From NCBI GenBank assembly GCA_017861475.1, contig JAGFXV010000073.1, positions 1 through 7,046 on the forward strand: DNA of 7,046 nucleotides, read 5' to 3'. Position 1 is the stretch's first letter. Every line of letters starts with the position of its first letter. Origin of the DNA: Bacillota bacterium (lineage in GTDB: Bacteria; Bacillota; Syntrophomonadia; Syntrophomonadales; Syntrophomonadaceae). The notes under the pieces were generated by a model. That model worked only from the letters and a program-made list of their open reading frames with translations. It ran no database searches and had not been told where the DNA came from. The position numbers and the translations under genes are program-made. Positions 1 through 5,542 of this stretch are shown one piece after another.

Positions 1-634
1 AATGGAATAACTCATAGCAAACATAAAAGCCAAGACCGCCTATGATAATAAGACTGCTTATAACCAAATTTACGGTTATGTCTGCGCTGAAACCGGTAAG
101 GCTTTTGAAATCGCCAAACAGATCGAAGCCGGCATTATTGAAAGCCGAAACCGAATGAAACAAACCAAACCAGAGCGCTTTTTTCAAACCCATCAAAGGC
201 ATCCAGCGGATGGCCAGAATAAGTGCTCCGATTACTTCCACGGAGAAGGTGAAGCCCAGTAAATACCGGAATATTTTTACGATGCCGCCCACCGCCGAGA
301 CATTGATCGATTGCTGCATCAGCAGACGTTCGCGCAGAAAAATTTTACGGCCCATCAGGAAAGCGAAAAGGCCGGCAAAAGACATGACCCCCAAACCGCC
401 AATCTGAATCAACAGCAAAATAATGATTTGTCCAAAATAAGTCCAGTGCGTGCCTGTATCGACGACCGCAAGTCCGGTTACACATACGGCGGAGGTGGAA
501 GTGAAAAGCGCATCCAGATAATGGGTAGGTGTCTGCGATGACCAGGGCAGGCTGAGCAGCACACTTCCCACAAAAATCACACTGAGGAAACTGGCTACCA
601 GAAGTTGAGGAGCGGACAAGTTACGAATATTCAT
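1..634 (-). CDS. ktrB: KtrB/TrkH-family potassium uptake membrane subunit (N-terminal 211 residues, partial)
   Basis: Translating the minus strand from the ATG at 634 gives an open frame of 211 codons that leaves the window at its left edge, so the C-terminal half is missing. The protein is strongly hydrophobic. It carries two hallmark K+ selectivity-filter regions of the Trk/Ktr/HKT superfamily: the first P-loop around residues 45-61 (TSTSAVCVTGLAVVDTG) and the second around 160-174 (HSVSAFNNAGFDLFG). In this family four such P-loops in one chain form the pore, and the protein works as a dimer in the cell membrane gated by a cytoplasmic KtrA ring. The start is supported by a TTGAGG ribosome binding site about 8 nt upstream, and the gene begins 21 bp after the ktrA stop, so the two are almost certainly one operon. 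KtrB rather than TrkH is favoured by the adjacent single-RCK KtrA; TrkG/TrkH remains possible. Confidence 0.93.
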   Translation of the reverse strand, partial: MNIRNLSAPQLLVASFLSVIFVGSVLLSLPWSSQTPTHYLDALFTSTSAVCVTGLAVVDTGTHWTYFGQIIILLLIQIGGLGVMSFAGLFAFLMGRKIFLRERLLMQQSINVSAVGGIVKIFRYLLGFTFSVEVIGALILAIRWMPLMGLKKALWFGLFHSVSAFNNAGFDLFGDFKSLTGFSADITVNLVISSLIIIGGLGFYVCYELFH

Positions 635-655
635 TTTCAATAACCTCAATTATAT

Positions 656-1312
656 TTAATCCAGATCGTTGATTATTTCCAGGTTGACGTTACTTCCCAG
701 AACGACCAAAACATCATCATGTAATATTTTTTCATCCGGGCCGGGAGCAACGATTATATCATCCCCGCGGCGAATAGCCAGTACCGATACCTGCATTTTT
801 TTGCGGAGTCCGATTTCAGCCAGACTTTTGTTTACAAAAGTGCGGGGCGCATACAATTCAATAATGCCATAAGTGGAGGATAAATTGATCTGTTCCAGGA
901 AGTTTCGAGAAACAAGGGAACGGGCCACTTTAATCGCCATATCCCGCTCCGGATAGATCACATAATTGACTCCGATTTTTTCAAGCACTTTACCGTGTAA
1001 GGCATTTTGCGCTTTGGCAACGATGTTTTTGACCCCTAGTTCTTTAAGGATGATGGAAGTCAGAATGTTGGCCTGGATATTATCGCCGATGGAAACGATC
1101 ACCACATCAAAATTTCTTATTCCCAGGGCTTTTAAGGTATTCTCGTCCATGGAATCAGCCCTTACAGCATGAGTGGAGAATTCCACCGCATTATTTATGC
1201 GTTCCTCATCAACATCAATGGCCAGTACTTCATAACCCATTTTGTACAATTCTCTGACCAGGCTTTCTCCAAATCTGCCTATACCGATCACTGCAAATTG
1301 CTTGTTCTTCAC
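656..1312 (-). CDS. ktrA: KtrA-type RCK (TrkA_N/TrkA_C) potassium uptake regulatory subunit
   Basis: This 218-residue cytoplasmic protein has the usual length and layout of KtrA. An N-terminal Rossmann RCK domain covers about residues 4-125, with the nucleotide-binding motif GIGRFG at 10-15 and an acidic residue ending the second strand (D33 in AIDVDEE). A C-terminal TrkA_C domain covers about 145-215. In the family, the N domain binds ATP/ADP or NAD(H) and an octameric ring gates the KtrB dimer; the C domain of several Firmicutes homologues binds cyclic di-AMP, which shuts uptake down. The start codon is GTG, chosen because AGAAGGG lies about 8 nt upstream and the Rossmann fold begins immediately after. 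ktrB follows after 21 bp. No cyclic di-AMP (ydaO) riboswitch was recognised in the roughly 150 bp before it, and only weak promoter-like sequence (a TATAAA near 1385-1390) is visible. Confidence 0.95.
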   Translation of the reverse strand: MKNKQFAVIGIGRFGESLVRELYKMGYEVLAIDVDEERINNAVEFSTHAVRADSMDENTLKALGIRNFDVVIVSIGDNIQANILTSIILKELGVKNIVAKAQNALHGKVLEKIGVNYVIYPERDMAIKVARSLVSRNFLEQINLSSTYGIIELYAPRTFVNKSLAEIGLRKKMQVSVLAIRRGDDIIVAPGPDEKILHDDVLVVLGSNVNLEIINDLD

Positions 1313-1462
1313 TTTCCAACCCTTCTTTTTATCAAAATTAAATATCTTGGGATGGTGATAATAATACTAATAATAGCTTGCGATTTTTATAATGCAATAC
1401 AATATTTCCGAAACAAAAAAATTTTTCATTACTTTCTTTAAATATAATCTCCAAGAATATAC

Positions 1463-1490
1463 AAAAAAAATACCTGGCTTAAATCCAGGT
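1463..1490 (-). terminator. Intrinsic terminator of the small SOS-box gene
   Basis: Read on the minus strand, ACCTGG (1490-1485) pairs with CCAGGT (1477-1472) around a 7-nt loop, and after one A-T step runs into eight consecutive T residues (1470-1463). This is a compact rho-independent terminator working only on the minus strand; the plus-strand side has no T run. It lies about 45 nt after the stop of the 35-codon gene and about 150 nt before ktrA, so it separates that gene from the potassium operon. Confidence 0.75.
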
Positions 1491-1535
1491 GTAGACTGCC
1501 ATATTTAAAATTGGAAAAGGTCAAGTTATAGGAAA

Positions 1536-1643
1536 CTAAAATAATAAAAACAACCCAACCATAGAAAAGTAGAGGATGCATGTACTAAAAACGGAAGCAA
1601 ACAATGTTTGGATAAATTCTCTCTTACTGTAATCGGCAAACAT
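1536..1643 (-). CDS. Predicted 35-residue single-pass membrane peptide under LexA-type control
   Basis: A minus-strand frame from the ATG at 1643 to a TAG at 1536 encodes 35 residues. The first ten (MFADYSKREF) are polar and contain K7 and R8. Residues 11-35 are almost entirely hydrophobic (IQTLFASVFST, then CILYFSMVGLFLLF), enough for one membrane helix, with the short N terminus probably in the cytoplasm. AGGTGA ends 4 nt before the ATG. What makes this more than a random short frame is its context: a TTGACA/TAAAAT promoter, two LexA-like boxes over it, a 5' leader of about 37 nt, and a terminator 45 nt after the stop. I do not recognise the family. Size and layout resemble SOS-induced membrane peptides such as TisB of Escherichia coli or SidA of Caulobacter (a division inhibitor), but no sequence similarity to them is claimed. 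A growth- or division-arresting role is inference only. Confidence 0.62.
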   Translation of the reverse strand: MFADYSKREFIQTLFASVFSTCILYFSMVGLFLLF

Positions 1644-1666
1644 TTTATCACCTGCTTATTAGTATT

Positions 1667-1680
1667 AGAACCTTTGTTCT
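1667..1680. promoter_or_regulatory. LexA/SOS box, promoter-proximal copy
   Basis: AGAACCTTTGTTCT is a perfect 5-bp dyad with a 4-bp spacer, matching the GAAC-N4-GTTC core of the Gram-positive (DinR/LexA) SOS box, whose established consensus is close to CGAAC-N4-GTTCG. It covers about +1 to +14 of the predicted minus-strand transcript, a position where bound repressor would block initiation or early elongation. Its centre is 31 bp, close to three helical turns, from the second box. Confidence 0.72.
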
Positions 1681-1686
1681 GAATAT

Positions 1687-1716
1687 ATTTTAATAGACGA
1701 ACTAATGTTCTGTCAA
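1687..1716 (-). promoter_or_regulatory. Sigma-A promoter of the small SOS-box gene
   Basis: On the minus strand a consensus -35 TTGACA (1716-1711) is followed after 18 nt by TAAAAT (1692-1687), five of six matches to TATAAT. Upstream of the -35 is a very A/T-rich stretch including the palindrome TTTTTTATAAAAAA (1719-1732), which could act as an UP element. The predicted start near 1680 gives a leader of about 37 nt. Such a strong core promoter fits a gene that is held off by a repressor and strongly expressed on release. Confidence 0.7.
1698..1711. promoter_or_regulatory. LexA/SOS box in the promoter spacer
   Basis: CGAACTAATGTTCT carries the full GAAC-N4-GTTC core plus the preferred C at the outer left position, giving the better match of the pair to the Gram-positive SOS consensus. 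It fills most of the gap between the -35 and -10 elements of the minus-strand promoter and touches the -35 box, so a bound LexA dimer would exclude RNA polymerase. Two such cores within 45 bp over one promoter are very unlikely by chance. Confidence 0.78.
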
Positions 1717-1749
1717 TGTTTTTTATAAAAAACTTTATTCAATTCATTA

Positions 1750-1765
1750 ACGCAAATAATTGCGT
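1750..1765. promoter_or_regulatory. Perfect dyad ACGCAA-N4-TTGCGT, possible operator
   Basis: ACGCAA and TTGCGT form perfect 6-bp arms around ATAA in the divergent intergenic region. The centre lies about 55 bp upstream of the predicted start of the plus-strand crotonase transcript and about 78 bp upstream of the minus-strand SOS-box transcript. The position suits an activator or repressor site for the crotonase operon, but no protein can be assigned to it. Confidence 0.35.
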
Positions 1766-1776
1766 AATCGGAATTT

Positions 1777-1806
1777 TTAACAAAGAAACTATTTATACCA
1801 TACAGT
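1777..1806 (+). promoter_or_regulatory. Candidate promoter of the crotonase-carbonic anhydrase genes
   Basis: TTAACA (1777-1782, five of six matches to TTGACA) and TACAGT (1801-1806, four of six matches to TATAAT) are 18 nt apart and would start transcription about 50 nt before the crotonase start codon. It is the best pair in this gap, but the -10 is weak and the region is A/T-rich, so the call is tentative. Confidence 0.35.
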
Positions 1807-1861
1807 ACGCTTTTTGGTAAAATGATTTTAGATTAATTAATAGGACAAGGAGGGATTAAAT

Positions 1862-2632
1862 GTGTCGTACGAATACCAAATAGTTGATAACATTGTGATT
1901 TTTAAGTTTAACCGGGGCAAGCTTAATTCTATTACTATGGAAACGTTGCAGGGATTGAATGAAGCTTTAGATCGTGTAAATAATGAAGAGGCATTGAAAG
2001 GTATTGTACTGACCGGTAATGGCAGATATTTTTCAGGTGGTTTTGACCTGGGGACTTTCACCAGTTTCCAAAGCAAAGAGGAGATATTGGATTGGTTTAA
2101 TTTTGAAGAGGATGTGCTTTTAAAACTTTTCACCTGCTCCAAGCCGGTTGTGGCAGCCATAAATGGTCATGCAACCGCGATGGGCATGATCCTGTCCATG
2201 GCTTGTGATTATCGGTTGGTGGTTAATAATCCCAAAATCAAACTGGGTATGACCGAAATAAAAATCGGCCTGGCATTAACGCTGGTGCAGGGAGCAGTTA
2301 TGCGTTTCGGCCTGGACACGGACAAAAAATACCGGGATGTGATCTACAAGGGAGAATTTTTTGCTCCAGACTATGCAATAGCCCGGGAAATCTTTGACGA
2401 GTTGGCGGAAAATGAAGAAGAGCTGCTTGAAAAAGCCAAGGCCAAAGTGACAAGTATGATCGATACGCCGGGTCGTCCTTTCATAATTCTGAAGGAACTG
2501 GAAAAAATGCAGACCGTTGACTGGCTGAAAAGCAAAATGAAAGAGGTTGACTGGGAGCCTTTGGTAACGACATTTACAGATGAGAAAGTTGTCAATACCT
2601 TAAAAATGGTCAAGGCTGCATTGGGCGAATAA
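1862..2632 (+). CDS. Enoyl-CoA hydratase/isomerase (crotonase) family protein, isomerase-like active site
   Basis: This 256-residue protein has the normal length and fold signature of the crotonase superfamily, which acts on acyl-CoA thioesters in fatty-acid and related CoA metabolism. Oxyanion-hole regions are visible at FSGGFDLG (about 57-64) and NGHATAMGM (101-109), followed by SMACDYRL (112-119) and GMTEIKIG (129-136). Aligning these by eye with classical hydratase, the second catalytic glutamate is kept (E132) but the first is isoleucine (I110). The same single-glutamate pattern, and the CDYR and TEIKIG surroundings, resemble delta3,delta2-enoyl-CoA isomerases, so isomerisation of a double bond is more likely than hydration. 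The start is GTG at 1862, 7 nt after AAGGAGGG; an overlapping ATG at 1860 opens only a 7-codon frame. The carbonic anhydrase gene follows after 21 bp. The exact substrate cannot be read from the sequence. Confidence 0.88.
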   Translation: MSYEYQIVDNIVIFKFNRGKLNSITMETLQGLNEALDRVNNEEALKGIVLTGNGRYFSGGFDLGTFTSFQSKEEILDWFNFEEDVLLKLFTCSKPVVAAINGHATAMGMILSMACDYRLVVNNPKIKLGMTEIKIGLALTLVQGAVMRFGLDTDKKYRDVIYKGEFFAPDYAIAREIFDELAENEEELLEKAKAKVTSMIDTPGRPFIILKELEKMQTVDWLKSKMKEVDWEPLVTTFTDEKVVNTLKMVKAALGE

Positions 2633-2653
2633 ACTGTATGGGGAGGGGTAAGA

Positions 2654-3250
2654 TTGAGTTCTGAACATATGAATGCGGAGCAGGCTCTGCAATTATTAAA
2701 GGAAGGGAACAAAAGATTCTGCAACAACGAACTGCAATCCAAAAATGTCAGCGGGCAGCGGCGCAAGGATTTGTTGAACAACGGACAAAAACCATTTGCG
2801 GTCGTACTGAGTTGTTCTGACTCCAGGGTTCCGCCGGAAGTAATATTTGATCAGGCGCTGGGCGATATTTTTGTCATCAGAGTGGCGGGCAATGTTGTTT
2901 CTCCGATTGAGCTTGGCAGTATAGAATATGGCGTGGAACATTTGCATGTGCCGCTGCTGATTATCATGGGACATGACAACTGCGGGGCAGTCAAAGCTAC
3001 TGTAGACGGCGGTGAGGCCCCCGGGTGCATAGGTGCGATCGTTGATATGATCAAGCCTTCGGTTGATAAAGCCCGGGCTGCCGGAGTAAATGGTGATGAT
3101 CTCTACGAAAAGGCATGCGATGAAAATATCCGGGCCATGCAGGCCATTGTGGAGAAGAGTCCCATTATTGAAGAGCTGATTGAGCATGGTCATCTAAAGA
3201 TTGTTTTGGCTAAATACCTGCAAAGCAATGGTGAGGCAGTATTTTTCTAA
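2654..3250 (+). CDS. Beta-class carbonic anhydrase
   Basis: The 198-residue product interconverts CO2 and bicarbonate in the cytoplasm. All features of the beta class are present. Zinc ligands are C54 in SCSDSR, H107 and C110 in GHDNCGAV, and the D56/R58 dyad that controls whether D56 binds zinc is intact. The protein ends in the family's usual C-terminal strand region (IVLAKYLQSNGEAVFF). There is no signal peptide. The start is TTG at 2654, about 5 nt after GGGGAGGGG; the first ATG (codon 6, 2669) is too far from that site. It follows the crotonase by 21 bp with no terminator and is probably cotranscribed. A carbonic anhydrase could supply bicarbonate for biotin-dependent carboxylases acting on CoA esters, or balance pH together with the antiporter gene that follows; both are inference. 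Confidence 0.95.
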   Translation: MSSEHMNAEQALQLLKEGNKRFCNNELQSKNVSGQRRKDLLNNGQKPFAVVLSCSDSRVPPEVIFDQALGDIFVIRVAGNVVSPIELGSIEYGVEHLHVPLLIIMGHDNCGAVKATVDGGEAPGCIGAIVDMIKPSVDKARAAGVNGDDLYEKACDENIRAMQAIVEKSPIIEELIEHGHLKIVLAKYLQSNGEAVFF

Positions 3251-3271
3251 AACAGGATTATTTTATTATAT

Positions 3272-3296
3272 AGCGCTGATTCATTTAATCAGCGCT
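3272..3296 (+). terminator. Perfect 10-bp hairpin with a poor T tract (weak terminator or attenuator)
   Basis: AGCGCTGATT (3272-3281) and AATCAGCGCT (3287-3296) form a perfect 10-bp stem with the 5-nt loop CATTT. The run after it is only TTTCAACTT, so termination is probably partial. It lies 22 nt after the carbonic anhydrase stop and 44 nt before the antiporter start. No promoter is visible in those 44 nt, which suggests readthrough or RNA processing rather than a hard operon end. Confidence 0.55.
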
Positions 3297-3340
3297 TTCA
3301 ACTTGGGTGAAGCAAATGTTGCAGAGGAGGAGCACTGCTT

Positions 3341-4363
3341 TTGGGAAAAATATTGAATTATCTTTTACTGGCCATACCGTTCAGCATCTATTTTAGTTAT
3401 ACGGGTATGGATACGTTTATGTTTTTTGCTGCCTGTCTGGCGATCGTACCCCTGGCCGGGATCATGGGCGAAGCTACCGAAAACCTGGCCTGCTATGTAG
3501 GGGAGAGGACCGGAGGGTTACTCAATGCTACCTTTGGCAATGCGACTGAATTATTGATTACCATATTTGCGCTCAAAGCCGGGCTGTTTGATGTAGTCAA
3601 AGCATCCATAGCGGGCAGTATACTGGGCAATATTCTTCTGGTGCTGGGTCTTTCTATTTTTGTAGGGGGACTAAAAAACGGAGAACAACGGTTTGATCGC
3701 GTGCATGTAAACAATCAGACCAATTTAATGTTTCTGTCAATTATCGCCCTGATTATACCGGCGGTATTTTTTCATGCGGAAAGACAGCATCATGCGCTGG
3801 AAGGTTTTAGTCTGGTGGTTGCAGCGATCCTATTGATCGTTTATATGGCGGGACTGCTTTTTTCCATGAAAAGAACAAGTGATGGCTGTTCCACTGAAAC
3901 TGCCGCCTGGAGCAAAACAAAGTCAATTGTTATGCTGGCCCTCAGCACGGTTATGATCGCTTTGGAGAGCGAATACCTGGTAGGCGGCATTGAATCGGTA
4001 ACAGCCAGTTTAGGATGGTCGGAGTTTTTTATCGGTATCATCATAATCCCCATTATCGGCAATGCAGCCGAGCATTTTACGGCCATAACCATGGCCATGA
4101 AAAACAGGATCAATCTGTCTTTCGAAATTGCGGTAGGTTCGAGTACCCAGATTGCCATGCTGGTAACCCCGGTGCTGGTTTTTCTCAGTCTGGTTTTTGG
4201 AGAGCAGATGACCATGATGTTTAATTATCATGAGATTGTGGCCGTGGCTCTGGCGGTCTTCAGTGCCCAGTTTATAAGTCAGGACGGGGAGAGCAACTGG
4301 CTGGAAGGTGCATTGCTGTGTGCTGCCTATCTTATCATGGCGATAGCATTTTTCTTTTTATAG
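3341..4363 (+). CDS. CaxA-type Ca2+/H+ antiporter
   Basis: This 340-residue integral membrane protein exports Ca2+ (possibly other divalent cations) in exchange for protons. It has about ten to eleven hydrophobic segments and the two inverted c-repeats of the CaCA superfamily: GGLLNATFGNATELL (58-72) and PIIGNAAEHFTAITMAMKN (237-255). The key acidic residues E70 and E244 that coordinate the cation are both present. A central loop near residues 145-151 (HAERQHH) separates the two halves, and a second hydrophilic loop lies near 177-193. The length is normal for bacterial CaxA. The start is TTG at 3341, 8 nt after AGAGGAGGAG; the next in-frame ATG (residue 23) would remove most of the first membrane segment. 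It lies 90 bp after the carbonic anhydrase, with a hairpin between them, and 98 bp before the 84-residue gene. Confidence 0.93.
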   Translation: MGKILNYLLLAIPFSIYFSYTGMDTFMFFAACLAIVPLAGIMGEATENLACYVGERTGGLLNATFGNATELLITIFALKAGLFDVVKASIAGSILGNILLVLGLSIFVGGLKNGEQRFDRVHVNNQTNLMFLSIIALIIPAVFFHAERQHHALEGFSLVVAAILLIVYMAGLLFSMKRTSDGCSTETAAWSKTKSIVMLALSTVMIALESEYLVGGIESVTASLGWSEFFIGIIIIPIIGNAAEHFTAITMAMKNRINLSFEIAVGSSTQIAMLVTPVLVFLSLVFGEQMTMMFNYHEIVAVALAVFSAQFISQDGESNWLEGALLCAAYLIMAIAFFFL

Positions 4364-4461
4364 ATAAAATACCGGCAATCTGGAAAAATGGCAGGAAAGT
4401 CGGTTGTTTTGCAGAATAATCATGGTTAACTGTAAAAACTTTTGATCTGGAGGTAATAATT

Positions 4462-4716
4462 TTGCTTACATATCATTTTGAAATTATCAAAACAACTCCG
4501 CTTAAAGGTCACAAGATCGAGGGGACCAAAGATTATGAAACCAAAGTAAGGATCGAAAAAGATGATAAGTTGATATTTGATGAAGTTATTACGATACGCA
4601 AGAACAAAGAAGGTGTTTTTCCGGATTTGACCCTGGCCAACAAAAAAATTGCTGCTGCTTCAACCCGACGAGAACTGGGAGAAAAGTTAAAGGAATACTT
4701 CAAACGAATCAAATAA
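4462..4716 (+). CDS. Hypothetical 84-residue protein, family not recognised
   Basis: The frame starts with TTG at 4462, 7 nt after GGAGGT, and contains no internal methionine, so TTG is the only credible start. The product is small, highly charged and lysine-rich, with no signal peptide or membrane segment. The first half alternates polar and hydrophobic residues, as in beta strands (LTYHFEIIK, ETKVRIEKDDKLIFDEVITIR). The last third (about residues 58-84) looks helical and basic (NKKIAAAS, then LGEKLKEYFKRIK), giving a probable strand-strand-helix layout. I do not recognise the family and assign no function. It lies 98 bp after the antiporter and ends 9 bp before a strong terminator, so it may be the last gene of that transcription unit. 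Confidence 0.75.
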   Translation: MLTYHFEIIKTTPLKGHKIEGTKDYETKVRIEKDDKLIFDEVITIRKNKEGVFPDLTLANKKIAAASTRRELGEKLKEYFKRIK

Positions 4717-4725
4717 TCAGAAAAT

Positions 4726-4765
4726 AAGCCTGCTTCTGCTAAGCGCAAAAGCAGGCTTTTCTTTT
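4726..4765 (+). terminator. Strong intrinsic terminator after the 84-residue gene
   Basis: AAGCCTGCTT (4726-4735) pairs perfectly with AAGCAGGCTT (4749-4758) around a 13-nt loop in which TGC/GCA can add three inner pairs. The tail is TTTTCTTTT (4757-4765). It ends the rightward middle block. The opposite strand also has a T-rich tail (TTATTTTC), so some bidirectional activity is possible. Confidence 0.9.
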
Positions 4766-4777
4766 CACATTCATGCC

Positions 4778-4789
4778 TGAACATGTTCA
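4778..4789. promoter_or_regulatory. Perfect 12-bp palindrome TGAACATGTTCA upstream of the padR promoters
   Basis: TGAACATGTTCA is self-complementary over 12 bp and lies 23 bp upstream of the first TTGACA of the padR-type gene. It could be a binding site for a regulator, but nothing else supports this. It is not an SOS box, because only 2 bp separate GAAC from GTTC. Confidence 0.3.
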
Positions 4790-4811
4790 TTTTTTAACAA
4801 TAGCAATCATG

Positions 4812-4850
4812 TTGACAGTATTGACAGAAATCATTTAATAGAAATAAAAT
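4812..4850 (+). promoter_or_regulatory. Two overlapping sigma-A promoters for the PadR-family gene
   Basis: Two consensus -35 boxes occur as a direct repeat (TTGACAG TA TTGACAG, 4812-4827). TTGACA at 4812-4817 pairs with TTTAAT at 4834-4839 (16-nt spacer), and TTGACA at 4821-4826 pairs with TAAAAT at 4845-4850 (18-nt spacer). Transcripts would begin near 4846 and 4857, leaving short leaders before the ATG at 4884. Confidence 0.72.
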
Positions 4851-4852
4851 GA

Positions 4853-4871
4853 ATATATCAAAACGATATAT
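4853..4871. promoter_or_regulatory. Probable autoregulatory operator, ATATATC-N5-GATATAT
   Basis: The 7-bp arms ATATATC and GATATAT are perfectly inverted around AAAAC. The dyad starts 2 bp after the downstream -10 box and covers the expected transcription start, and it ends just before the GGAG ribosome binding site of the PadR-family gene. PadR proteins bind dyads as dimers and commonly repress their own promoters, so this is the best candidate operator. The A/T-rich arms lower the certainty. Confidence 0.55.
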
Positions 4872-4883
4872 GGAGAAAACATT

Positions 4884-5420
4884 ATGAACAATAATTTTAC
4901 GGTAGATTATATTATCCTTGGTTGTCTGAGCATCAATCCCATGAGTGGATATGATATCAAACGTTTGATCAGTATCAGTACTTCGCTTTTTTATAACGCC
5001 AGCTACGGCAGTATTTATCCGACCCTGAAAAAAATGGAGGAAGCCGGGCTGGTAGAAGCCGAGGAGGCAGTGGAAAACGGCCGCTTCAAAAAGATCTATG
5101 CGTTAACAGATGAGGGGCGCAAGGAATTCATGGCGTGGCTGGAGGAGCCTCCCCATCCGATCGTAATAAAAAACGATATGTTACTGCGGCTGTTTTTTTA
5201 CCGCCAACTGCCCCGTGAAAAGGTGCTGGCCATCACTGCCGCTCACATTGAACAACTGAAAGCTTTTAAATTGGAGCTGGAAGAGATTGAAAGCGCAGAA
5301 GGAGGATGGGCGGACAAGTATCAATATAATACCTTGCGCTGGGGCAAAGACTTTTATGATTTTCAGATAGGCTGGTATGAGAAACTTCTGCATGAATTGG
5401 AAAATGAAACAATAAAATAA
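4884..5420 (+). CDS. PadR-family transcriptional regulator
   Basis: The 178-residue product has the two-part structure of PadR subfamily-1 proteins. An N-terminal winged helix (about 7-85) contains the typical ILGCLSINPMSGYDIKR segment and the recognition region YGSIYPTLKKMEEAGLV (41-57), followed by the wing strand FKKIYALTDEGRKEF. A C-terminal helical dimerisation domain (about 92-175, Vir_act_alpha_C type) follows, rich in charged helices. The start ATG at 4884 has GGAG 7 nt upstream. Family members are mostly repressors released by small aromatic or hydrophobic ligands; the ligand here is unknown. Upstream are two strong promoters and a dyad that suggests self-repression. The flavoenzyme genes downstream (122 bp gap, no clear terminator or promoter) are plausible targets. 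Confidence 0.93.
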   Translation: MNNNFTVDYIILGCLSINPMSGYDIKRLISISTSLFYNASYGSIYPTLKKMEEAGLVEAEEAVENGRFKKIYALTDEGRKEFMAWLEEPPHPIVIKNDMLLRLFFYRQLPREKVLAITAAHIEQLKAFKLELEEIESAEGGWADKYQYNTLRWGKDFYDFQIGWYEKLLHELENETIK

Positions 5421-5542
5421 TTATTCATAGTATGGATGAGCATGAAAATGATTCGGTATTAACAAAATGAAAGGGAGTGAATGGCTTCAAAATAAATCTG
5501 ATTTTGCATCGCATATGAGTTGAAAGAGAAAGGATGATGGAT

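Noticed and set aside
210..541. Two plus-strand frames of 65 and 76 codons
   Set aside because: They are antisense to ktrB, whose selectivity-filter motifs make the minus strand the coding strand.
1169..1441. 90-codon plus-strand frame overlapping the start of ktrA
   Set aside because: More than half lies antisense to the well-supported ktrA, the rest is A/T-rich intergenic sequence, no ribosome binding site precedes it, and the product looks like no protein family.
1313..1462. Cyclic di-AMP (ydaO-type) riboswitch before ktrA
   Set aside because: Some ktrA genes have one, but this A/T-rich leader shows neither the conserved G/C-rich paired elements nor a terminator between it and ktrA.
1719..1732. 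TTTTTTATAAAAAA as a terminator or operator
   Set aside because: It has no G/C stem and no loop; it is more simply an A/T-rich UP-like stretch beside the -35 box.
4778..4789. TGAACATGTTCA considered as a third SOS box
   Set aside because: GAAC and GTTC are separated by 2 bp instead of the 4 bp required by Gram-positive LexA sites; kept only as an unassigned palindrome.
5421..5533. Short frames of 12-18 codons between padR and the NPD-family gene
   Set aside because: The starts at 5453 and 5467 lack proper ribosome binding site spacing or have very short products of no clear character, and nothing nearby supports them as genes.
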